A stretch of DNA of 28,344 nucleotides, from the NCBI GenBank assembly GCA_049999725.1, contig JBNGIS010034960.1, positions 1 to 28,344 of the forward strand, in the 5' to 3' direction. The notes under the pieces are model-generated. The model saw only the letters and a list, made by a program, of their open reading frames with translations, did not search any database and was not told where the DNA came from. Within the stretch, counting starts at the first letter, position 1, and every line of letters begins with the position of its first letter. This document shows positions 9,300 to 19,116 of this stretch, piece by piece. Made by a program: the position numbers and the translations under genes. This DNA comes from Haplomitrium mnioides (Eukaryota; Marchantiophyta; Haplomitriopsida; Calobryales).

Positions 9300-10300
9300 C
9301 TACCTCAATGATAGATGATGTTTGAAAGAGTTTGCAAATGTTTTTTTGGAGGATTCGCCAAAGGGGTTACGAGATAATCAAGGAATGTGTTTTCTGAATG
9401 AGTTGATACTAAGAAGTACTCTTTATAATCGACATATATATTTGTTATCACCAAAAGAATTAGAGGAGCTTCAAAAGACATTGACGGATCTTCTTGAGAA
9501 GGATTTTATTCAACAGAGTACTTCGAATTTGGGAGCTCCGGTATTCTTTATACCAAAGAAAGGTGGTGGATTTTATATTTGTATAGATTATCAAGAACTG
9601 AACAATTAAACAATGAAGAATGGTTATCCTCTACCTTATATTGATGATTTGTTGGATTAATTGAGTGGTGGGCAATTTTTTTCTAAGTTGGATCTTTGAA
9701 GTGGCCAAGTGATGTACCAAAGATAGCTTTTTGTGCAAGGTATGGGCATTTTGAGTGGAAGGTTCTTACATTTGGCCTTACTACTACTCTGATGATATTC
9801 ATGGATCAAATGCATCGAGTTTTTGATAGGTTATTGGAAAAGTCAGTGTTGGTGCTTTTAGACAACATACTTATCTTTAGTAAAAAGTATAGTTGAGCAT
9901 CATCCTCATCTCAAAAAAGTATTACAAAGGCTACGCAATTGGAAGTTTTATTGCAAGAAATCTAAATGTGAGTTTTAGAAGCAAGAGATGACTTACCTAA
10001 GGCACAAAGTTTATGCAGATGGCATCAAAATAGAGGAAGAGAAAATTAAAGCTGTTGCAGAGTAGCCAACACCTAAGGATGCAAAGGATGTTCAAGCTTT
10101 CAATAGATTAGCAAGCTTTTATCAAAGATTCATCCATTATTATGCTCATATTGTTGCATCGCTTACGGATCTCTTAGGCAAAGAGGCAAAGTTTCAATGG
10201 ATGACCAAAGAACAAGGGGCATTTCAACAACTCAAAGATACAGTGTCTTCTTGTCCAATTTTACAACCACATAACCCAAAGGCACATTGTATAATTGATT
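9300..10300 (+). pseudogene. pol: Gypsy reverse transcriptase, broken, catalytic Asp changed
   Basis: From 9322 MKEFANVFLEDSPKGL and SPKELEELQKTLTDLLEKDF lead to FIQQSTSNLGAPVFFIPKKG and CIDYQELNN. After stops follow NGYPLPYIDDLLD, FSKLDL and a short deletion that removes the usual YHQ region (about 9700). TFGLTT and MDQMHRVFDRLLEKS precede LLDNILIFSKK at about 9858, where family members have [FY]-x-DD-x-L: the second Asp is Asn. The thumb follows after a frameshift (HPHLKKVLQRLRNWKFYCKK near 9901, ADGIKIEEEKIKAVAE near 10018). The enzyme cannot be produced or active. Confidence 0.9.
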
Positions 10301-10690
10301 TTGATGCCTCTAATTTTTTATTGGAGTAGTGTTACAACAAGTGTTTGAGGACGGACTTCATCTGATTGCCTTCATGTCATGTCAACAAAATGCAACGAAG
10401 AGGAATTATTCTATAAGGGGAGAGCAATTGAAGATGGTTTATGCTACCAAGGTTTGGAGACACTATCTTTTAAGAAAGTAGATACTTATACATACCGATC
10501 ACAAGCCTTTGCTACAGTTGATTCATTTGGAAAATATGACCATTCATCATGATCGATGGGAAGATTAGCTACAACTCTTTGATATCAAGTTGGAGTACAT
10601 ACCGGGAAGGTTCCACACCATTCTTGATGCATTGTCACGGAGACCGGATCATCGACTAAATACGTTGGAGGTTGCAAATGTTAGTATATT
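10301..10690 (+). pseudogene. pol: Gypsy RNase H, broken
   Basis: The remnant IIDFDASNF (about 10290) is the first Asp motif, followed by a frameshift. Later YSIRGEQLKMVYATKVWRHY (10410), HTDHKPLLQLIHLENMTIHH (10494) and LEYIPGRFHTILDALSRRPD (10590) match the family pattern E-x-x-A-x-x-x-A, TDHK-x-L and PG-x-x-N-x-x-DALSR. The Asn of the last motif is replaced (HTILDALSR). It would remove RNA from the hybrid. Confidence 0.87.
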
Positions 10691-10819
10691 ACATCTTGAT
10701 GAAGCAACTAGTGACAACTTTTGACAAAAGTTACAGGAAGAGTCTTCTTTAATTTTGTTAGGGTACATTTGGCGGTCAAAGATAGTGAGCATCATACCTT
10801 TTCTATTTAGGATGGTATT

Positions 10820-11700
10820 CTCTATCAAGGCCATCAAATATATGTTCCACAAGATGATGCACTTCGAATGGCCCGTTTACAAGAAGCGTATGACATTCCA
10901 ATCTCTAGGCATCTTGTAGTAGACAATGCTATGGAGTTACTTCAACGCACTTGGTGGTGGTCAAACCTACTTTGAGATGTTCATGACTTTGTTTGTTCTT
11001 GTGAAAGTTGTCAACAAAACAAGGCTTCAAATCAAAAACCAGCTAGCCTTCTTCAACTACTACCAATTCTTGTTGGTCATTGAGAACATGTAAGTTTAGA
11101 TCTTATCAATTCACTTCCAACCACATCTCGTGAGTTTACTACCATTGTAGTGTTTGTGGATAAGCTAAGAAAACATATTCATCTAGCATTGATGGTAGAT
11201 ACAGTGGATGCTCCACAATTAGCAAAGATTTACTTTGATACAATTTTTTGTTATCATGGAATGCCAAAGGTATTAATATCTAATAAAGATCTACGATCCA
11301 ATGGGAAGTTTTAGTGAGAGTTGTTCACACTTTTGGGTACTAAACTATCTATGTCTACGACTTATCATCTTCAAATAGATGGGCAAATTGAATGAGCGAA
11401 TCACACTTTGGAGGATATGCTTTGAGCGTTTGTCAACGTTCATCACACAAATTGGGATAGTTTCTTACCAGATGTGGAGTTTGTATACAACAACTTTAAA
11501 TAAGCAAGTAATGGGTTTTCTCCTTTCTTTCTCAATTCAAGTCAACATCCTCTTATTCTTGATGGTTTGCTTTCTCCTTTTTTTTCCAATGTTCAAAGTT
11601 TTTTTACCTTTTTGTTTCATTTATCTTCCTCTTTTCAAGATGCACAAAACCATCTTCTTATTGCTCAAATTCAGCAAAAAAATATGCAGATAAACATCGT
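10820..11700 (+). pseudogene. pol: Gypsy integrase, broken
   Basis: The HHCC finger is seen as ISRHLVVDNAMELLQRTWWW, then after a stop DVHDFVCSCESCQQNK (10980-11022). The core follows with HVSLDLINSLPTTSREFTTI (first Asp, about 11095), VVFVDKLRKHIHL, APQLAKIYFD and CYHGMPKVLISNKDLRSNGK (second Asp region, 11250). ELFTLLGTKLSMSTTYHLQI leads to the Glu region near 11377, where a stop interrupts it. Then FVNVHHTNWDSFLPDVEFVY and NNFK give the usual C-terminal core end, after which several frameshifts occur. Confidence 0.88.
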
Positions 11701-11959
11701 CGTGATTTCTCTTACATTTTAGATGACAAAGTTATACTTTTTACTCATGATCTTCCTTTGTCTTTAGATACTCAAGTCCGTAAGCTATCTCTAGCTTGGA
11801 TTGGTCCTTTCTCAGTTTCTCAAGTTATTTCTCCCGTTGCATAGAAACTTGTTCTTCCTCTCTATATGAAGACTCATAATGCATTCCATATCTCTTAACT
11901 TAAGCTTTTTATTTCTAGTCCTTCTTCTTTTCCAAATCGTGTTCAAGTTCCTCCTCCAC

Positions 11960-12180
11960 CTATAGTTCTTGATGATCATGAAAAATATTAGGTGGATCAT
12001 ATTTTGGCTAAATGAGTCTTCAAGCGTGGGGAACATACTCTCAAGTTCAAAATAAAGTTTTTTGGAAAGGATATCCACTTCATGATGCTACTTGGGAGTC
12101 GTGGTCAAACCTTGAGATTGCTCAAGAGGCAATTCGATTATTTGAAATTGCCAGTCATGATGATGAAAAAATCGATTAGA
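11960..12180 (+). pseudogene. Chromodomain at the gypsy C-terminus, broken
   Basis: Reading across one frameshift gives VDHILAK, then from about 12043 QVQNKVFWKGYPLHDATWES and WSNLEIAQEAIRLFE. The W-KGYP-x-x-x-ATWE core is the diagnostic chromodomain pattern (LVKWKGY....TWEP..NL). In chromoviruses this domain binds methylated histone tails and steers integration into heterochromatin. The same region is recognisable on the - strand at 19200-19330. Confidence 0.85.
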
Positions 12181-12192
12181 AAACAAAGATTA

Positions 12193-12612
12193 TGTAATGG
12201 TATAAGCATGATGTTGTGATATTTATAAGAAAATAAAGAGGAGTGAAGGAAGTGGTAGGGGATTACTTTTCAGGTTGAAATCATTTTAAGTTTACTTGCT
12301 TTTGAAGTTACCTCAAGTGAAGTGGTACATGGTCACTTGTAGGGTTGAAATTGGAAGTGAATTGTAATTGATCACTTTTAGAGCTGAAATTAGAAGTAAC
12401 TTGTAAGTGAAGGGAGGGGGATGACACCTTCTTCTCTTTTATAAATAGAGCAATTTCATAGCCCTACTCCTCATTCTGGAGATCCTCTTGAATCATTTGG
12501 GTTCTTTGGTTGTTTTTCTTTTACTTGCCTTATTGGCATTTGGTTGAAGAACTCTATTAGAGTTCACTATGAGTTCTTACTCATTTGGATTTGGTCTTTG
12601 AGTTTGTTTACA
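12193..12612 (+). repeat. Gypsy 3' LTR
   Basis: 420 bp, TGTAATGG to TTTACA. It pairs with 7626-8050. TATAAATAGAGC near 12442 is a good TATA box, decayed in the 5' LTR. The polypurine tract before it (about 12178-12190) is worn; the related copy at 15335 keeps AGGTGGGAATTA at this place. CTAGG follows as the right target duplication. Confidence 0.9.
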
Positions 12613-12787
12613 CTAGGTATTCAAATACTCATAAAGTCCAAGCTTGCATGAACTTTGGAGTGTTAAAGCACTTGGACTTCATTTATTGCACATGCATATG
12701 GACTCTTTGTAGTCTATGTGTGCATGAACTACTTAAGTCCTTGTTCACCTAGACTCTATTGTCACTGTGTGCATGGACAAAACCAAC
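12613..12787 (+). other. Continuation of the GTCCATGTGC-motif flank
   Basis: After the gypsy insertion the same motif pattern as at 7527-7620 continues: AGTCCAAGCTTGCATGAACT, GCACATGCATATGGACT, GTCTATGTGTGCATGAACT, GTGTGCATGGAC. Units are irregular and diverged but share the core of the 24-bp minisatellite found in the array. This flank directly precedes the methyltransferase-like exon, so it is probably the intron in front of it. Confidence 0.5.
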
Positions 12788-13455
12788 ATTCATCACTCCT
12801 ATAGTCTCAAAACTACAAATGCCCACGAGTATTGGATGGTGGGCTACTAGATGGAAGAGGAGAAGTGCAACATGAAGTAAGTCAATCTGCAGTTAGAAGA
12901 TACAATAGGTTGCTCTTACGAGATGTTGTGTAGTGTATTTAGTTTCTCTAGAGTTTTTGTAAAACTCAAACATCCAAGAGATGATGCTCTTATAAATTTT
13001 TATCAAAATATGCATGTCTTTTAATAATTTTTTCAATGATCAATTGTTATCTAGGCATGATTGGATATTAGATCTTTGCTCTTGGCCTGGCACAAGCTTA
13101 GTGTATGCACTTAGATTAATGCACAATTGTGTTGTCATGGAATATGATAGACAATAGTCTCTCTATATTCCATAGAGAGTTTTGATGATGGTGTCTTTGC
13201 CATCAAATGTTATGGAGTGTCAAATTGTTTACTCGTACCATAAGAAGCTTGTTACTCTTGGTACAACAGATGTTTCTGGTGACTCTATAACTATTTTAGG
13301 GACTAGAAAGTTCCAATAGGATTCATTGATGACTGTAGATATTCAAGCTTCTCAATAAATTGATGTGGAAGACATAATCAATCTTGAGGAGGACAAGACT
13401 AAGGAAGAAGCAGTTGAATGATGTATTTGTTTTTCATATAATAAAGTATTTGATT
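12788..13455 (+). pseudogene. Dispersed copy of the methyltransferase-like distal exon
   Basis: This is a diverged + strand homologue of exon 2 in the array units. It begins IHHSYSLKTTNAHEYWMVGY (array: IHHSSSPRLARAYKYWIVHY) and stays alignable through KLKHPRDDALINFYQNMHVF, then motif I as LDLCSWPGTSLVYALRLMHN, CVVMEYDRQ, LYIP, RVLMMVSLPSNVMECQIVYS, and VEDIINLEEDKTKEEAVE before TGA at 13419-13421. AATAAA follows at 13440-13445, in the same place as in the array copies. In-frame stops occur at TAG, TAA and TGA codons, mostly where the array has Trp or Gln. Its end extends about eight residues beyond the array proteins. The proximal exon with motif IV was not found upstream. Function inferred for the ancestor: S-adenosylmethionine-dependent amino-methyltransferase. 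Confidence 0.72.
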
Positions 13456-14135
13456 TCAAAAAAAATTCAAGTCTACGGTCTCTTTGATGCATATATTTGA
13501 ATAAATGATCCTTAAATAAGAAAGTGTTTTATATGTATATTATTAAGTTCATGCTTGATTGGCTACCTTGTAAGAATGAATGAATTTTGGATAAAGCACT
13601 ATGCATTACAAATATGCTAGATATAAGCAAGGAATTTTTTGTTGGCATGGACGTTCGTGTTTGAACGATTTATATTTGGAGAAAATGAGTCTTTGATTTT
13701 TTGTTGATTTTCTTAGAATATATGTTAAAACTATGAATTATGAAATCATCATTTACATGAGTTACTTCTATGATTTTATTTCTAGAATAAATTTGTGTAA
13801 GGTACTAGAGATTGAGTGTATACATGGATAAGAGTGTTGGATTGATTTTGATTGAAATGAATCATGTTTTGAAGATATGCATTTGGAAGTCTATGCAAGC
13901 ATAGTTGTTTTTTTTTCATCATTTTCATTTGTAATTGGAAGTTGAAAGCATATGTTAATTGCAAGTTAAGGTCTTTTGAATATTATAAAAAATATTGTGA
14001 TTTGAGTCTAATATGTTTTGTAAATATTCTATCTAGGTTGCTTATCTTACTTAAATATAGTATTTAAAATTTTACTTTTTTGTATATATTGGATAGAAAT
14101 TTTTTTGAAATACTATTAATATCTAAATAATAAAT
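13456..14135. other. AT-rich stretch without a gene
   Basis: I see nothing recognisable. It is AT-rich, with only short open frames. It ends abruptly where homology to the gypsy integrase begins at about 14136. Confidence 0.5.
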
Positions 14136-15320
14136 AATGCACTTGGTGGTGGCATTGTAAAATTTGTCAACAAAACAAGATTTCCAATCAAAAACTAGCT
14201 GGACTTCTTCAGCCACTATCAAATCCTTCTATTTGTTGGGAATATATAAGTTTGGATCTTGTTACTTCACTTCCAACTATGCCTCATAGGTTTACTACAA
14301 TTGTGGTGTTTGTGAACAAGCTTAGAAAATAAATCATTTAGCATCAATGGTGGAAACAATGGATACTCCACAATTGGCAAATATTTGCTTTGATGTTATT
14401 TTCGATATCATAAAATGACCAAGGTGATAATACCTTATAGGGATCCATGATTCACTAGAAATGTTTGGCAAGAGTTGTTCAAGCTTTTGAGGTCCAAGCT
14501 ATCTATGTGTATGACTTTTCATCCTCAAACTAGTTGTCAAATAGAGCATGCTAATTGCACTGTGGAGAATATACTTTGAGCATTTATTAATGTTCATCAC
14601 ATTGATTAGGATAGTTTCTAATCGATTGTGAAGTTTGGCTACAATAACTCATAACAAAAAAGTACTGGATTTCTTCTTTCTTTTTTAATTTGGGCATATC
14701 CTCGTGCTCTCAATGGTTTTCTTTCTTCTACCTCTTCCAATGTTCCAAAACATTTCATATTCTTGTCTTAATTGTCTTCTTCTTTGCAAGATGCGTGCAA
14801 CCATTTTGTTATTGCTCAAAATCAGTAAAAAAATATGTTGATAAACATTTCCATGAGTTGTTTTATGTTTTAGATAACCAAATTATGCTCTCTACTCATG
14901 GTTTCCTTTTTCGTTAGATACTCAAGTCCGTAAGCTATCTTAAGCTTGGATTAATTCTTTATCTATTTTTGAAATTATTTTTCTCATTACTAAGATTTTT
15001 CTCTTCATATAAAGATTCATCATGTGTTCCATATCTCCAAACATAAGTTTTTTTGTTTTTAGTTCATTTACTTTTCTAGTTTGTGCTTAATTTCTCCTCC
15101 GACTAGAGTTTTTTATGATCATAAAGAACATGAAGTGGACTACATTTTTGGTAAAATGAGTAATCAAGTGAAGCCGATATCTACAAGTTCAATATAAGGT
15201 TTTGTGAAAAAGATATCTACTTCATAAAGCTACTTAGAAGCTTTTTTCTAACTTTCAAAATGCTCAAGATGCTATTGGGTTATTTGAAAGTAGCGGCAAT
15301 AACGAGGATGTAATTGATTA
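14136..15320 (+). pseudogene. pol: Integrase and chromodomain remnant of gypsy fragment 2
   Basis: Readable pieces are CQQNKISNQKLAGLLQPLSN, SLDLVTSLPTMPHRFTTIVV and FVNKLRK in the core, ELFKLLRSKLSMCMTFHPQT, and INVHHID. Frameshifts and TAG/TGA stops separate them. The C-terminal area (15130-15320) aligns with the chromodomain of the full element (VDYIFGK, then a decayed W-KGY region). No product is possible. Confidence 0.82.
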
Positions 15321-15334
15321 GAAGGTGGGAATTA

Positions 15335-15793
15335 TGTAGTAGTACAAGAGAAATGTTGTGCTATTTATAAGAAAATAGAAGGGAGTGAAAAAAATGGTAG
15401 TGACTATTAAAGGAGGCCGACTTTTTAGAAATCCTTTTTAGTAAAGTGGTGTAAGGATTACTTGCCTTTGAAGTTACTTTTAGTAAATTGAATAACATCA
15501 CTTTTTAGGGTTGAAATTGAAAGTGAGTTGTATGCAAAGGAAGTAGAAGGATAACTCTGTCTACTTAAGTATAGATTGAAGGGTTTCATTGCCCAACTTC
15601 TTCTTTTGAAGTTCATCTCAATTGGTCTAAGCATTTGCTTGTGTACCCTTTGGAGGATTGCCTTTCTTAACATTTGGATGGCTCTACCTTTTGGTTGCTT
15701 TCACTTCTATGCACTTGGTTGATTAACTCTATTAGAGTTATCGTTATCTTTGAGTTGATGTTTATTTGGAGTTTGTCTTTAAGTTCTCTTACA
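15335..15793 (+). repeat. 3' LTR of gypsy fragment 2
   Basis: Matches the LTRs at 7626-8050 and 12193-12612, including GAAATGTTGTGCTATTTATAAG at the start and CTCTATTAGAGTTATCG near the end. It is longer by a 30-40 bp internal insertion or duplication near 15400-15460. Ends TTACA at 15793. Confidence 0.87.
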
Positions 15794-16603
15794 ATATGGA
15801 ATTTGGTTCTTCATTAGTCATATGAAATTCATTCACAATACTAAATCAAGCTCCCAATTAGACATATGAAATTCATCACAATGCCAAATTAAGCTCCTAA
15901 CTAGACATATATAGTTCATCACAATGCATAACTCAGTTCCTCTTTAAACATATAAGTTCATCCAAAATACAAAATTCACCTCATAAGAAAACATATGGAA
16001 TTCATCCCAATACGGATTTCAAATCCCAACTCGATATATAAATCTTTTTCACAATACACAATTCAGTTCCCAACAAGATATATGAAATTCATTCATGATG
16101 TAGAATTTAGTTCCTAACTAGACACATAAAATTCATTCATGATGCAAATTCCAATTTCCAACTAGTCATATTAAGTTCATTCATGATATGAAATTCAGCT
16201 CCCGACCTCTACATGTGAAATTTGTTCATGATACAATACTCACTTCCTCACTAGATATACAAAACTCATTCACAATACAGAATTTAGTTTCCAACTAGAT
16301 ATATAAAATTCATTCACTATACAAAACTCAATTCCCAACTGGATATATGAAATTCATTCATGACATGGAATTCAGTTCCCAAACACACATATGAGATTTG
16401 TTTATGATACAAATTCAGTTCTCGGCTAGATATTTGAGTCTCATTATTGATGAGGAATTTAGTTCCCAACTAGATGTATGAAGCTCATTCATGATATAGA
16501 ACTCAGCTTCCAACTAGAAATGAAATTCATTCAAGATAGGGAATTCGGCTCCCAACTAGACATATGAAATTCATTCACTATATAGAGCTTAGATCCCTAC
16601 AAG

Positions 16604-16640
<37 letters not shown>

Positions 16641-17245
16641 CAACTAGATATATGAAATTCAGTCACAATATGCTAGTCAGCTTCCAACTAGACATATCAA
16701 ACTTATTTAGAATACTAAATTTAACTTCCAACTAGACATATGAAGCTCATTTTTAACAAAAAAAATTCAAATAATTACTAGGCATATAAAACTTATTCAT
16801 GAAAGAAAATTCAGTTCTTGACTAGATATATGAAATCTATTCAAGATACAGAATTCAGTTCTCGACTAGACATATGAATCTTTTTCACAATATACATATA
16901 AGTTCTTAACTACACATATGAATTTCAGTTCCCTACTGGATATGTAAAGTTTATTCATGAAAGGGAGTCTATTTCTTCATTAGAGATACAAAAAACTTAC
17001 TCATGATACAAAATTCAATTCTTTATTAAACATATGAAATTGATATACAACATGGAATTTGGGTTCTGATTAGGCTTATAAAGTTCATTCCCAATATAGA
17101 ATTCAATTTCCAACTAGACATATGAAATTCATTCATGATATGGAATTTGGTTTTAAACGATGTATATGAAATTTATTCACAACATGGAATTCAATTCCAA
17201 TTAAACATATGAAATTTATTCACAATACGGAATTCAATTTCTATG
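15794..17245. repeat. 44-bp tandem satellite, about 30 diverged copies
   Basis: A degenerate unit of the form CCAACTAGACATATGAAATT, then CATTCACAATACAGAATTCA, then GTTC repeats from the end of the gypsy LTR to about 17245. Two adjacent units at 16639-16726 are both exactly 44 bp. Units differ by many substitutions and small indels, so the array is old. A 34-base A-run interrupts it. There are no long open frames, so it is not coding. Confidence 0.88.
16604..16637. repeat. Uninterrupted 34-base A-run inside the satellite
   Basis: 34 consecutive A residues between two satellite units. It could be the scar of a retroposon tail, local slippage, or an assembly-sensitive homopolymer. Nothing resembling a retroposon body flanks it: satellite units continue on both sides. 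Confidence 0.9.
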
Positions 17246-17609
17246 ACACTACACACAAACATCATATAGACAAGTTGGTACATATACAAGAAGTTGGCAT
17301 AAACAAAAACTTCAAGCTCACAAGACAAGAGATGTTTAACAAAGCCCTCTCTCTTTCTTATATATTTAATAGAAAGCAACTCTCTTTTATACTTGGGAGA
17401 ATTTCCTTTTTTTAACATCATCTAATTAAATTGCACTTACTTTAATTTTCCTTCTACCATGTGTTTTTTATCTTCTATAAAGTACATATTCTTAAAGCTC
17501 CTATTTCTTTTTAATTTTGTGCTTGCTACATGTACTTATCCTCTTCTAAGTTAGACTTTTAGAGCTTTTCATTTCACTTTAAATCATTTGACTTTCTCTA
17601 TTTTTGCAT
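17246..17609. other. AT-rich stretch without a gene
   Basis: Between the satellite and the next gypsy fragment. The open frames here overlap on both strands, are rich in Lys/Asn/Ile as expected from composition, and show no motif. Confidence 0.45.
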
Positions 17610-18850
17610 ATATGGGAGAAGAAGAAGCACTACATTGTTTTGTTTAAGGATTGAAGCCTCACACTAAGATATAAGCAACAATGAGAGAGACTTGTTGGTT
17701 AGAAGAAGCAATGTGCATGGATGAGTGATACAATTTGTTACTCTCTACCATAAAAGTTGGGCCATAACTTTAACTTGTTTTTATTGACCATACATATGCC
17801 AAAAAGTGAGGTTGTATCTACAAAGGCTCATGTGATGCAACAACAAGCACTCACTAATGTGGAGTGTGAGTGTTTACACCAAAATAGAGGATGTTTTTAT
17901 TGTAGGCAGCTTGGTCATATGATTGTGAATTTTCCATGTTACCAAAGTCAACAGATCTCTTGTTCAAGCAACAATAATGGAAGAGTATAACCAAGAAAAC
18001 AACATATCTTTTTAAATTTGATCAAACGACTTGCTGAAATCTTTACTAGTTTCAATGGAGTTAAAAGATTTACAAGAATCAAAGTATCTTGTTCCATCTT
18101 GATGGTCTGATTGATGATTATTCTTGTAGAATGTTGGTGAGTTGTGTTAGATATGAGAACTTTATGTCACTATGTTATGCTAGAATAATCAAAGCCAAAG
18201 CTATACCTATCAAGGATAGTTTTGTGACTATGGTCAATAGCCAAAATTGTGATGTATTCAAAATTAAATATGACATTATTTTATGCTTGAAATGGCTTGA
18301 AAATCAATCCACTCAAGTTGATTGGGCAGAAAGAAAAACTCAAATTTACTTGTAAGGTAAGCACTTTCTTTTAAAACTCTCAAAACTATATATTGGTGAA
18401 GATGTCTAAGTTAGCTCAACATATCACTTCTATAAAGAAAAAGTTGCCAAAGAAAATTTCTATATTTGTTTTTTAGATCAAGTCTATCATAGACTTGATT
18501 AAAGAGGGAGGGAAATCTACACCTACCACAATGATTAATGATATTTTGAAGGAGTTTGTGTATGTATTTTTGGATGATTTTCCAATAGGATTGCTAAATA
18601 ACGGAGGAATGTTATTTCATATTGAGTTAATGTTAAGATGTATTCTTGGATGAAATTCATATTTTTGGTAAAATTGAAGCCCATCATCATAATCAATGCA
18701 AAGATTACATAAGTGGAAGTTCCATTGTAAGAGGTTCAAGTGTAAATTTTTAAAATAATAGATGACTTATCTAAGGCATAAGATGCCTGCAGATGGTATC
18801 AAGATGAAAGAAGAGAAGATTAAGCGTATTGGAGAGTTGCTAATGCCAAA
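17610..18850 (+). mobile_element. Gypsy fragment 3: gag end, protease and RT, 3' truncated
   Basis: Same family as 7626-12612. GGAGAAGAAGAAGCACTACA at 17613 matches gag near 8582. It keeps the zinc knuckle that the longer element lacks (CFYCRQLGHMIVNFPC, about 17890-17937). The protease follows from 18089 (FHLDGLIDDYSCRMLVSC), with the catalytic Asp-Ser-Gly replaced by Ser-Cys-Val. RT begins near 18500 (LIKEGGKSTPTTMINDILKE) and is cut by a roughly 430-bp deletion at about 18640, rejoining in the catalytic region as FLDEIHIFGK, where Asp is Glu. It stops at 18850 where the - strand fragment starts. Confidence 0.87.
17757..18350 (+). pseudogene. Gag zinc knuckle and protease of gypsy fragment 3
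   Basis: Open frames at 17757-17990 and 18089-18355. The first holds a full CCHC knuckle, CX2CX4HX4C with Cys at CFYC, His in LGHM and Cys in NFPC, which binds element RNA. The second is the protease with the active-site triad lost (MLVSCVRYENFMS against ILVDSGSSINFMS), then YDIILCLKWLENQSTQVDWA. It shows what the full element has lost near 8750. Confidence 0.8.
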
Positions 18851-18852
18851 GT

Positions 18853-19116
18853 ATAAGAGAACACAAAAACAAGCTCTAGTAGAGTAAAACCAACCAAATG
18901 ATAAGATAGAAAATTCTTCAAAGAAGACACAACAAAAATTTCAAACTAGTTGAGAGGAACTCCTTCTAGTCCCTTCTATTTATATTTGAGAAGAAAGTAT
19001 CACTTAAATTTAAAGACAAGTTACATCAAATTCCAAACCTAAAAATTTGATCTTACCACTTCTTTCACTCATTTCTATTTTTATAATATAATATAATATA
19101 TATACCACTATATACC
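18853..19116 (-). repeat. 3' LTR of gypsy fragment 4
   Basis: On the - strand: a short AT microsatellite near 19076-19104, TATAAATAGAAGGGACT near 18990 as TATA box, CTCTACTAGAGCTTG near the end, and GTTCTCTTATA at the terminus, matching CTCTTACA of the fragment 2 LTR. About 264 bp, shorter than its relatives through deletions. The exact start is uncertain by about 10 bp. Confidence 0.75.

Larger units (their letters stand above)
7626..12612 (+). mobile_element. Ty3/gypsy chromovirus, near full length, inactive
   Basis: Two direct LTRs flank gag, protease, RT, RNase H, integrase and a chromodomain in gypsy order. The element is 4987 bp, with CTAGT on the left and CTAGG on the right as a 5-bp target duplication (4 of 5 match). 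The C-terminal chromodomain marks a chromovirus; the compact size recalls the Reina group, but I did not establish this. Many stops and frameshifts, an RT deletion, a lost gag zinc-knuckle region and a changed RT catalytic Asp make it dead. Three further fragments in this window belong to the same family. Confidence 0.93.
14136..15793 (+). mobile_element. Gypsy fragment 2: integrase to 3' LTR (5' truncated)
   Basis: Same family as the element at 7626-12612. It starts inside the integrase finger (ACTTGGTGGTGG matches 10949 on) and runs through the core, the chromodomain region and the 3' LTR. LTR 15335-15793 begins TGTAGTAGTACAAG, ends CTTACA and is 459 bp. The tract AAGGTGGGAATTA at 15322-15334 is the best preserved polypurine tract of the family. 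About 45 bp of the finger are deleted near 14155. The 5' part is absent and the 3' end abuts the 44-bp satellite directly. Confidence 0.88.

Noticed and set aside
11379-11693. 104-codon frame, hydrophobic, as a membrane protein
   Set aside because: It is an out-of-frame reading of the gypsy integrase and linker; the correct frame gives FVNVHHTNWDSFLPDVEFVY.
14690-14917. 75-codon hydrophobic frame as a small gene
   Set aside because: Same out-of-frame reading of the homologous integrase-linker region in gypsy fragment 2.
17191-17421. Overlapping frames on both strands at the end of the satellite
   Set aside because: Composition-driven open frames running out of satellite repeats; no motif or conserved counterpart.
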